In this document: in pieces, positions 1-5,362 of the stretch
Layout: the number at the start of each line of letters is the position of its first letter
Numbering within the stretch: the stretch's first letter is position 1
Source of the DNA: Ferrithrix thermotolerans DSM 19514
GTDB taxonomy: Bacteria; Actinomycetota; Acidimicrobiia; Acidimicrobiales; Ilumatobacteraceae
Reading direction: 5' to 3'
DNA: 5,362 bases
NCBI GenBank assembly: GCA_945860575.1
Contig: CAMAQQ010000098.1
Location: forward strand, 1 to 5,362
Made by a program: the position numbers and the translations under genes
Notes under the pieces: generated by a model
Database searches by the model: none
Told to the model about the DNA's origin: nothing
Seen by the model: only the letters and a program-made list of their open reading frames with translations

Positions 1-350
1 AACATCTGACTACCAATTCTTTCATGATCGTGATAAGCCGTAAATCGCACGCCTCTGCGCCCGACCAAAGTTGCGAGTACACGGCCGAGAACACCGAGAT
101 TTGATTGAATCTTTCCGATGTCATGCAATAACGCTGCGCGAATTTCAGGCTTTGTGGCACTGGGCCGCAATTTTCTAAAGCGATGCATCACCACAATGCT
201 GTGGCGTTGATCCATCACCGGCATCGTGCGCCATAAATCAAACTCGTCGCGAAGTAGCAATGATTCAACCTCTGTTGATTCTTCTAACGACGGTTGTGCT
301 CGTGAGATTGCTCCGTAGAACCGCGCGATTAGATGACGCAAATTGCTCAA
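1..350 (-). CDS. HD-domain hydrolase-like protein, N-terminal part (runs off left edge)
   Basis: About 116 codons are visible; the gene continues beyond base 1. The motif LLHDIGK (about residues 74-80) is the metal-binding HD signature. An upstream histidine (QRHSIV, H50, or H56) and a downstream YHDHERIG segment (about 106-113) are the likely remaining metal ligands, so this is a member of the HD phosphohydrolase superfamily. Its substrate cannot be told. The frame contains no ATG or GTG near the 5' end. The best start is TTG at 350-348, overlapping the xerD stop TGA (349-347) as TTGA; a second TTG at 341-339 would begin the protein at RHLIARF and is nearly as good. Neither has a convincing Shine-Dalgarno sequence, which fits translational coupling to xerD. 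I recall similar HD proteins beside xerD in other actinobacteria, but no function I could assign. The family call is firm; start and role are not. Confidence 0.82.
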   Translation of the reverse strand, partial: MSNLRHLIARFYGAISRAQPSLEESTEVESLLLRDEFDLWRTMPVMDQRHSIVVMHRFRKLRPSATKPEIRAALLHDIGKIQSNLGVLGRVLATLVGRRGVRFTAYHDHERIGSQM

Positions 351-1261
351 CGGCTTATACGCGCGCGTGGATGCGACTCTCGGTACATCTCGAACAGAAC
401 TTCGTTTTCGACTTTTGTATAGATCTGAGTTGTACTCACCGACGCATGACCGAGAAGTTCTTGCACCACCCGCAAATCTGCACCATGAACCAACATGTGT
501 GTCGCGCATGAATGTCGTAACGCATGTGGTGATAAATCTTTGATTTTGGCAATTTCGCCATATTTGCGAACAATGTTGTAGGCACCCTGACGCGATAGCC
601 GTGTGCCGTGAACACCGAGAAAAACTGCATCCTGATCTTTGCGTGTCGCCCATTGTTCGGGCGCAAGTGTCGGTCGGCCGCCTAAGTCAAAATAATCGGT
701 TAACGCCTCATGGCAAATGCTTCCGAAAGGTACGATCCGCTCTTTTGCGCCTTTACCAAATAATCGCACGAGTGAATCTTGCATATCAATATCACTCATT
801 GATAATCCGCAAACCTCGGCAACTCGCGCGCCAGTTGCATAAAAAAATTCGAGCAACGCGCGATCACGTCTCGCAAATGAGTCAACACCAGTAACACTAC
901 TCAGGAGTCTTGCAACATCTTCTTCGGCGAGTCCCTTTGGCAAACTACTTGGAACCTTCACGCCGTCTACCAACGCCGCGGGGTTGTCAGTTCTTATTTC
1001 TTCTTGGGCTAAATAACGGTGGAACATTCGAACGGCTGCTAGTTGACGTGCGATTGATTTTGGTGCGCGACCCGATGAACGAAGGTGCCCCACGAACTGC
1101 TCAAGATGTTGGACTGTCGCTGTTAAAAAAGTTGTGCTCTGAGTTGCAAGCCAGTCCACATAGACAGTCAAGTCAAGTTGATACGCAGACAGAGTGTTGC
1201 GAGATCTACCCTGCTCAACTCGCATCCACGTCATAAACGTGTCGAGCGGATCAGACGCCAT
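347..1261 (-). CDS. xerD: Tyrosine recombinase XerD
   Basis: A 304-residue tyrosine site-specific recombinase, close to the 298 residues of E. coli XerD. Together with XerC it resolves chromosome dimers at dif near the terminus before cell division. The N-terminal core-binding domain (about 1-95) carries SRNTLSAYQLDL at 20-31. The catalytic domain follows with every active-site residue present: R146 (ATGARVAE), K170 (GKGAKER), H246 and R249 (SPHALRH), H272 (LLGHAS) and the nucleophile Y281 (TTQIYTKV). The GADLRVVQELLGH segment at 260-272 and the position downstream of pyrG-NUDIX favour XerD over XerC or an integrase. No phage or integron context is seen. The ATG start lies 3 bases after the NUDIX stop with no clear Shine-Dalgarno sequence, so translation is probably coupled. 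Its stop overlaps the TTG start proposed for the HD gene. Confidence 0.95.
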   Translation of the reverse strand: MASDPLDTFMTWMRVEQGRSRNTLSAYQLDLTVYVDWLATQSTTFLTATVQHLEQFVGHLRSSGRAPKSIARQLAAVRMFHRYLAQEEIRTDNPAALVDGVKVPSSLPKGLAEEDVARLLSSVTGVDSFARRDRALLEFFYATGARVAEVCGLSMSDIDMQDSLVRLFGKGAKERIVPFGSICHEALTDYFDLGGRPTLAPEQWATRKDQDAVFLGVHGTRLSRQGAYNIVRKYGEIAKIKDLSPHALRHSCATHMLVHGADLRVVQELLGHASVSTTQIYTKVENEVLFEMYRESHPRARISR

Positions 1262-1264
1262 GTT

Positions 1265-1825
1265 TCAAATATAAGTGTCAGCGAGAAGTGCAACTTGCAA
1301 TAGACCAATTACAGTCTTACCGTCTACGATTTCACCACTTTTAATCATCGCCATGCATTTTTTGAATTCAACTAGCTCTATAGTCATGAATTCTTCTTCT
1401 GGGCCATGTCGATCTGTCTTCGTCTCTTTCAAATCTGTCGCCAAAAACAAATCAACCGAAGAATTACTTATACCTGGTGCGGCAATGTGTCGACCGAGAT
1501 TAATCATTGAGCCGGCGATCAAACCTGCTTCTTCTTCTAATTCTCGACGAGCGGTGAGTTCTGGTGCTTCGCCCTCTAGGTCACGCATACCGGCAGGTAT
1601 TTCGAGAGTAGTTATGCCTAGTGGTGGTCGGTATTGCCGAACCAGTACGACTTTTCGCGAGCCCTTTTCGCCGACGAGAGCAACTACTCCGACGGCACCA
1701 GGCGAGCGCACAAAGGTTCTTACAAACTCTTCACCGTTCGGGTCAATGAACTTGCCTTGCACAAGCGACCATACAGCCCACTCATGAACCAACTTTTCAC
1801 TAGCGCAACTAAAGTCTTTTTTCAT
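1265..1825 (-). CDS. NUDIX hydrolase, ADP-ribose pyrophosphatase type
   Basis: A 186-residue NUDIX protein. The box runs from G79 to L102 and ends in RRELEEEAGL, with E95, E98 and E99 the expected metal ligands. The box has one residue more than the canonical Gx5E spacing (G79 to E86, Gx6E). A proline 15 residues after the box (AAPG, P117) is the feature associated with ADP-ribose pyrophosphatases, and the upstream VRQYRPP at 62-68 is also typical of that group. The likely reaction is ADP-ribose to AMP plus ribose 5-phosphate, in the cytoplasm; a different nucleotide-sugar substrate is possible. The reading frame stays open upstream to 2023 inside pyrG, but that extension has no NUDIX-family character, so I start at ATG 1825-1823, 20 bases after the pyrG stop. 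There is no clear Shine-Dalgarno sequence. The position after pyrG parallels Rv1700 of M. tuberculosis. Confidence 0.92.
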   Translation of the reverse strand: MKKDFSCASEKLVHEWAVWSLVQGKFIDPNGEEFVRTFVRSPGAVGVVALVGEKGSRKVVLVRQYRPPLGITTLEIPAGMRDLEGEAPELTARRELEEEAGLIAGSMINLGRHIAAPGISNSSVDLFLATDLKETKTDRHGPEEEFMTIELVEFKKCMAMIKSGEIVDGKTVIGLLQVALLADTYI

Positions 1826-1845
1826 TAAAGAATTTGAGCAGTGAT

Positions 1846-3516
1846 TCAGCGCGCTACAGATTTTTGAGAATCTTGAGCAACTGCCGTGTCGACTGGATGT
1901 TTTGCCACATTTGCGAGACGCTGAGTGCGGTATTTGAGCGCTGCGCCAATTAGCTCGCGAAACAATGGGTGCGGTCGGTCTGGACGGCTCTTGAACTCTG
2001 GATGCGCTTGAGTACCAACCCAAAACGGATGGTTTTCTAGTTCAACGAATTCGACGAGTCGCTTGTCTGGCGATGTGCCACTGCACAACAGACCTGCGGC
2101 TTCAATGCGTGCGCGATAGTTCGAATTAAATTCATAACGGTGACGATGGCGCTCACTGACGACTGGCTCACCATAAGCGGTGGCGACTTTACTGCCAGGC
2201 GTCAGAACTGCGTAATAAGCACCAAGTCGCATCGTGCCACCTTTATTGGTGACTTCACGCTGATCAATCATTAAGTCAATGACCGGATGCGGCGTCGCCG
2301 CATTGAACTCGGTCGAATTGGCATCTGCGAGTCCGAGCACATTGCGAGCGAACTCAACCGTCATCACTTGCATACCAAGACATAGACCTAGACACGGCAC
2401 ATTGTTTTCGCGCGCGAACTCAGCGGCGCGAATCTTGCCTTCGATTCCGCGCGGGCCAAAACCACCAGGAATCACGATGCCGTCTAGCGAACTCATCCGC
2501 TCATCGGCCAATAATCCTTCCACATCTTCGGCTTGAATCCAGATGACTTCGATCTTTGCGCCATGATGAAAACCAGCGTGCTTGAGACTTTCGATCACTG
2601 AAAGATAAGCATCATGTAAGTCGACATATTTACCGATCAAGCCAATTCGAACAGGTGCAACTGAAGCTTCCATACGATTTACAAGTTCGCGCCACGGGGT
2701 CAAATCAATCGGCGAATCAATTCGCAACACATCACAAATCACGGTGTCTAAACCTTCATCGTGAAAAATAAGCGGTAACTCATAAATGTTTTTGACATCA
2801 ACAGCATTGATAACTGCGCGATTGTCTACGTCGCATTGGCTTGATATTTTACGCTTTAGAGAATCACTTAGAGGCTCGTCACTTCGACACACGATCACAT
2901 CTGGTTGAATTCCGCGACTGCGAAGTTCGGTGACGCTGTGTTGAGTTGGTTTTGTTTTCTGCTCGCCACTTGGCCCAATAAATGGCACCAAAGTCACATG
3001 CACATAGCAAACATTGTCACGACCGACTTCATTTCTGAACTGACGAATCGCATCAAGGAAAGGAAGGATTTCAATGTCGCCCACTGTGCCACCGACTTCG
3101 GTGATTACAACATCAACTTCATCGTTGACCAATCTTCGAATGCGTCGTTTGATTTCGTCAGTCACATGCGGAATCACTTGCACTGTTCGCCCGAGATAGT
3201 CTCCGCGTCGCTCGGCGGCAAGAACAGATTGGTAAATTGACCCAGTCGTCGCATTTGATGCGCGAGTTAACGGTTCGTCGATGAAGCGCTCGTAGTGTCC
3301 GAGATCCAAGTCGGTTTCTCCGCCGTCATCGGTAACAAAAACTTCGCCGTGTTCAAATGGATTCATCGTTCCTGGGTCGACATTGATATATGGATCAAGT
3401 TTTTGCATCGTCACGCGCAGTCCACGCATTTTTAAGAGGCGACCTAATGACGAAGCTGTCAGTCCTTTGCCGAGTCCACTAGCAACACCGCCCGTAACAA
3501 AAATGTGCTTTGGCAC
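1846..3516 (-). CDS. pyrG: CTP synthase (glutamine-hydrolysing)
   Basis: A complete 556-residue CTP synthase that aminates UTP to CTP using ATP and glutamine, the last step of de novo pyrimidine nucleotide synthesis. The N-terminal synthetase domain (about 1-270) has the P-loop GGVASGLGKG at 9-18, with K17, the Mg-binding D71 and E140 (TEVGGTVGDIE), and the UTP/CTP-contacting KTKPTQHS at 187-194. The C-terminal class I glutamine amidotransferase domain has IPGGFGPRG at 349-357, the nucleophile C379 in GLCLGMQ, and H505 and E507 in QAHPEFKSRP. Everything needed for catalysis is present. The C-terminal tail beyond about 530 is polar and looks non-conserved. The start is GTG at 3516-3514, matching the family N-terminus (PKHIFVTGG) and preceded by GGGAG at 6-base spacing. 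It leads the probable pyrG-NUDIX-xerD-HD transcript. Confidence 0.98.
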   Translation of the reverse strand: MPKHIFVTGGVASGLGKGLTASSLGRLLKMRGLRVTMQKLDPYINVDPGTMNPFEHGEVFVTDDGGETDLDLGHYERFIDEPLTRASNATTGSIYQSVLAAERRGDYLGRTVQVIPHVTDEIKRRIRRLVNDEVDVVITEVGGTVGDIEILPFLDAIRQFRNEVGRDNVCYVHVTLVPFIGPSGEQKTKPTQHSVTELRSRGIQPDVIVCRSDEPLSDSLKRKISSQCDVDNRAVINAVDVKNIYELPLIFHDEGLDTVICDVLRIDSPIDLTPWRELVNRMEASVAPVRIGLIGKYVDLHDAYLSVIESLKHAGFHHGAKIEVIWIQAEDVEGLLADERMSSLDGIVIPGGFGPRGIEGKIRAAEFARENNVPCLGLCLGMQVMTVEFARNVLGLADANSTEFNAATPHPVIDLMIDQREVTNKGGTMRLGAYYAVLTPGSKVATAYGEPVVSERHRHRYEFNSNYRARIEAAGLLCSGTSPDKRLVEFVELENHPFWVGTQAHPEFKSRPDRPHPLFRELIGAALKYRTQRLANVAKHPVDTAVAQDSQKSVAR

Positions 3517-3522
3517 TTCGGG

Positions 3523-3527
3523 CTCCC
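3523..3527 (-). promoter_or_regulatory. Ribosome binding site of pyrG
   Basis: GGGAG on the minus strand lies 6 bases before the GTG at 3516-3514. It supports the non-ATG start of pyrG, which also agrees with the usual CTP synthase N-terminus. Confidence 0.75.
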
Positions 3528-3542
3528 GTCTGTGTTAATTAG

Positions 3543-3559
3543 TGTGAGAAAAACTCACA
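3543..3559. repeat. Perfect 6-bp inverted repeat upstream of pyrG
   Basis: TGTGAG-AAAAA-CTCACA on the plus strand is a perfect palindrome with a 5-base centre, located in the only intergenic spacer of the window. In a pyrG transcript it would form a 6-bp hairpin with a UUUUU loop, ending 15 bases before the ribosome binding site. No T-run follows it on either strand, so it does not look like an intrinsic terminator. It could be an operator for a dimeric regulator: the TGTGA/TCACA halves recall CRP/GlxR sites, but the spacer is 7 instead of 6 bases. The sequence is plain; the function is a guess. Confidence 0.5.
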
Positions 3560-3578
3560 GTTACTATGACGGAAGATA

Positions 3579-3584
3579 AGTATA
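3579..3584 (-). promoter_or_regulatory. Possible -10 box for pyrG (weak)
   Basis: TATACT on the minus strand matches the bacterial -10 consensus at five of six positions and lies about 63 bases before the pyrG start. At 17-base spacing the upstream hexamer is ACCCTC, which does not resemble a -35 box, and there is no extended -10 TG. If used, transcription would begin near 3572 and the inverted repeat would lie in the leader. A single hexamer match is weak evidence, and pyrG may simply be read through from recN. Confidence 0.25.
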
Positions 3585-3593
3585 TCGGAAGGC

Positions 3594-5183
3594 TCAACTC
3601 CGAGGGTTCTTCCCATAGTTGGCGCTCAAAAGATCACGCGCATGCTCATTGGCAGAACCTACGGCGACTCCACCCGACAACATTCGTGCGATCTCAGCGA
3701 CGCGATTCTCGCCACTCAAAATCGATGCTTCCGCAAAGGTTTGATTGTCTCGAACAGATTTGGTGACATTTACTTGTGTGGTTGCAGCGGCGGCTACTTG
3801 AGCTAAGTGTGTGACCACTAAAACTTGATGCCGATGCCCCAAATCTGCCAATGCGGCAGCCACGGCAACAGCAGCCGTGCCACCAATACCTGCATCAACC
3901 TCGTCAAATACGAGGGTTCCTGGCGCCTGGGTTAAAACGAGTCGCAACGCAAGCATCGTTCGGGCGAGTTCGCCACCTGACGCCACTTTTGTCAGCGGCA
4001 GCAACGGCGAGCCAGGGTTGGCCGAAAGTAACACTGATACTTCATCTCCCGGATCTTCGCCAACATTAATTGCCAGCGTTGCATTGACCATCGCCAAAGA
4101 TTTGAGATGAGTCTCAACGGCTGACGCAAGTTTTGGGGCTGCTTTGCGCCGTTGTGCACCAACTATCTTTTCGGCTATAGCCAATTCTTCAAGGGCTTGC
4201 TTGCGCTGAAGATCTAACTCAGCCGCTCTAGCCTCAAAGCCTTGCAACTCGGCAAGACGTTCATTTACTTCTGAACCGTAGGTGATCACATCAGCAAGAG
4301 ACTCACCGTATTTGCGTCGAAGATCAACTAAAAGCTGTCGACGTTTACGAATCTCTTCAAGACGCTGCGGGTTCTCTTCGGTTGACTCGGCTTTTACACG
4401 CAGGTCGGCAACGACATCATCAAGTTCTTGTTGCAGCGTGCGTAATCGATTAGCAAGATCAACGAGCGCATCTCGATGACCAAGACTCGCCACCGCGTGG
4501 CCGATGCCGTCTTGCGCACCATCATCTTCGGTTAGTGCAGCAACCGCCTGCCAAAGTGCTTCACGGTGCGCGACAGCATCGCCGAGCAAATCTTCATCGC
4601 GCTCAAGAATTTGATCTTCATTCGGATCGTTCAAACCGGCGTTAGAAATTTCTTCGACTTGAAACGCCAACAAATCAATCTCACGTGCTCGAGCACGCTC
4701 ATCGCCACCCATCGCCGCCAAATTTGCGTCGATCTCGGTAAGTCTTGCGCGAGCATTGCGCAAATCAGTGAGGTCTACAGATGCGAATTGATCTAATGCA
4801 GATCTTTGCGCCGCCATGCCAAGCAAACTCTGATGCGCATGTTGCCCATGCAAGTCGACGAGCGCTGCACCTTGCTCAGCCAAGTTGGTCACAGTCGCCA
4901 GCCGACCGTTGACATAGGCGCGAGAACGACCATCAAGCGGAATAACCCTCGTCAAGACGATCTCAGTGTCACCCTCAATAAAGCGACCTTCAATACGCGC
5001 TTCTTGTGTACCGGGTCGCACAATCGTCGCATCGGCTCGACCGCCAACAAGCAGACTGATCGCTTCGACAAGCATCGTCTTGCCTGCACCGGTCTCGCCA
5101 GTTAATGCAGTCAGCCCATTATTTAGAACAACTTCAAGCTTCTCGATCACGCCGAGATTTTCGATGTGCAACTCACTCAGCAC
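3594..5183 (-). CDS. recN: DNA repair protein RecN
   Basis: A complete 529-residue SMC-like ATPase of double-strand break repair, somewhat shorter than the E. coli protein (553). The ABC head is split between the ends: Walker A GETGAGKT at 29-36 and the RecN hallmark LVDLHGQHAHQSLL at 108-121 in the N-terminal half; signature ASGGELAR at 401-408, Walker B TLVFDEVD at 423-430 (D427, E428) and the H-loop VVTHLAQVAA (H459) in the C-terminal half. Between them lies a charged, helical coiled-coil region (about 140-345) holding the conserved RLEEIRKRRQLLVDLRRKYG at 274-293. The H-loop has alanine where I would expect proline (THLPQVAA), probably harmless. The GTG start at 5183-5181 shares one base with the nadK stop and has AGGAG at 7-base spacing. 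The nadK-recN pairing is standard in actinobacteria. Confidence 0.97.
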   Translation of the reverse strand: MLSELHIENLGVIEKLEVVLNNGLTALTGETGAGKTMLVEAISLLVGGRADATIVRPGTQEARIEGRFIEGDTEIVLTRVIPLDGRSRAYVNGRLATVTNLAEQGAALVDLHGQHAHQSLLGMAAQRSALDQFASVDLTDLRNARARLTEIDANLAAMGGDERARAREIDLLAFQVEEISNAGLNDPNEDQILERDEDLLGDAVAHREALWQAVAALTEDDGAQDGIGHAVASLGHRDALVDLANRLRTLQQELDDVVADLRVKAESTEENPQRLEEIRKRRQLLVDLRRKYGESLADVITYGSEVNERLAELQGFEARAAELDLQRKQALEELAIAEKIVGAQRRKAAPKLASAVETHLKSLAMVNATLAINVGEDPGDEVSVLLSANPGSPLLPLTKVASGGELARTMLALRLVLTQAPGTLVFDEVDAGIGGTAAVAVAAALADLGHRHQVLVVTHLAQVAAAATTQVNVTKSVRDNQTFAEASILSGENRVAEIARMLSGGVAVGSANEHARDLLSANYGKNPRS

Positions 5184-5362
5184 TAGTCGTCTCCTAATCC
5201 AAACTTGGCGCGCACTATTTGGTGAAACTGTGGCTGTTTAAATCTCACGAATTGTGCCGTGCAACTATCACCCTCGTATGACACACAGTCGTCGTGCTCG
5301 AGTGTTGCAACATGCCGACCATCTATTACTAACTCAGCTGGTCGCGAACCAACAACTTGCAT
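5183..5362 (-). CDS. nadK: NAD kinase, C-terminal end (runs off right edge)
   Basis: Only the last 59 codons are in the window; the ATG at the edge is taken as an internal methionine, not the start. The visible peptide contains PAELVIDGRHVATL (8-21), the typical C-terminal beta-sandwich segment with its DG turn, and ends QFHQIVRAKFGLGDD, the usual NAD kinase finish. NAD kinase phosphorylates NAD to NADP using ATP or polyphosphate. The catalytic GGDG motif lies outside the window and cannot be checked. Identity is supported by the adjacent recN, its usual partner in actinobacteria. Its stop TAG (5185-5183) overlaps the recN GTG by one base, implying a shared mRNA. Confidence 0.85.
   Translation of the reverse strand: MQVVGSRPAELVIDGRHVATLEHDDCVSYEGDSCTAQFVRFKQPQFHQIVRAKFGLGDD
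5191..5195 (-). promoter_or_regulatory. Ribosome binding site of recN
   Basis: AGGAG on the minus strand, inside the last codons of nadK, lies 7 bases before the GTG at 5183-5181. It decides the non-ATG start of recN and supports co-translation of both genes from one mRNA. Confidence 0.8.

Noticed and set aside
910..1236. 108-codon plus-strand open frame opposite xerD
   Set aside because: It is the complement of the conserved XerD N-terminal half, with no family resemblance; a shadow frame.
347..1261. Tyrosine recombinase as a sign of a mobile element or integron
   Set aside because: The sequence is XerD-like throughout, it sits in conserved housekeeping order, and no att sites, cargo genes or tRNA are visible nearby.
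1275..1787. 170-codon plus-strand open frame opposite the NUDIX gene
   Set aside because: It is fully antisense to a gene with a clear NUDIX motif; its serine-, arginine- and proline-rich translation shows no recognisable domain and there is no ribosome binding site.
1858..1873. 5-bp inverted repeat AGATT/AATCT near the 3' end of pyrG as a terminator
   Set aside because: It is short, A+T-rich, inside the coding region and has no T-tract in the direction of transcription; the next gene begins only 20 bases after the pyrG stop.
1826..2023. Upstream in-frame extension of the NUDIX gene into pyrG
   Set aside because: The extra 66 residues overlap the pyrG 3' end out of frame and have no NUDIX-like character; ATG at 1825 gives the normal family length.
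2905..3240. 111-codon plus-strand open frame opposite pyrG
   Set aside because: It lies entirely antisense to the conserved synthetase domain of CTP synthase and has no domain of its own.
3543..3559. Inverted repeat as a recN terminator or a canonical CRP site
   Set aside because: The next minus-strand bases are not a T-run, so an intrinsic terminator is unlikely; the TGTGA/TCACA halves are 7 bases apart, not the 6 of the CRP consensus.

Overview
The window is an ordinary stretch of bacterial chromosome whose genes all lie on the minus strand, so it reads from right to left. In transcription order it holds: the last 59 codons of an NAD kinase gene (nadK), recN, pyrG, a NUDIX hydrolase of ADP-ribose pyrophosphatase type, xerD, and the first part of a gene for an HD-domain protein that runs off the left edge. 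Coding density is very high. The only real intergenic space is the 77 bases between recN and pyrG; every other junction overlaps or has at most 20 bases, and no gene-free stretch exceeds 300 bases.

The order nadK-recN-pyrG-NUDIX-xerD is a typical actinobacterial neighbourhood. From memory, it matches the Mycobacterium tuberculosis block Rv1695 (NAD kinase), Rv1696 (recN), Rv1699 (pyrG), Rv1700 (NUDIX ADP-ribose pyrophosphatase) and Rv1701 (xerD), without the two envelope-related genes that sit between recN and pyrG there. By eye the base composition is only about half G+C, low for the phylum. A moderate-GC, probably streamlined actinobacterium (for example a freshwater or marine Acidimicrobiia or similar lineage) is my best guess; this rests on gene order and protein flavour and has not been tested.

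Right part (3594-5362): nadK and recN overlap by one base (TAGTG), with a good ribosome binding site for recN inside nadK, so they are very probably co-transcribed. NAD kinase makes NADP; RecN is an SMC-like ATPase of double-strand break repair. Centre (3517-3593): a short spacer with a weak -10-like box, a perfect 6-bp inverted repeat, and a good ribosome binding site for the GTG start of pyrG. Left part (1-3516): pyrG, NUDIX, xerD and the HD gene are spaced by 20 bases, 3 bases and a 2-base overlap, which suggests one transcript. They cover CTP synthesis, hydrolysis of ADP-ribose-like nucleotides, resolution of chromosome dimers at dif, and an uncharacterised metal-dependent HD hydrolase.

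I looked for mobile elements, CRISPR arrays, tRNA or rRNA genes, tandem repeats, broken genes and unusual coding regions and saw none. No new biological system is evident. The most useful loose ends are the palindrome ahead of pyrG and the uncharacterised HD-domain gene tied to xerD by a TTG start.
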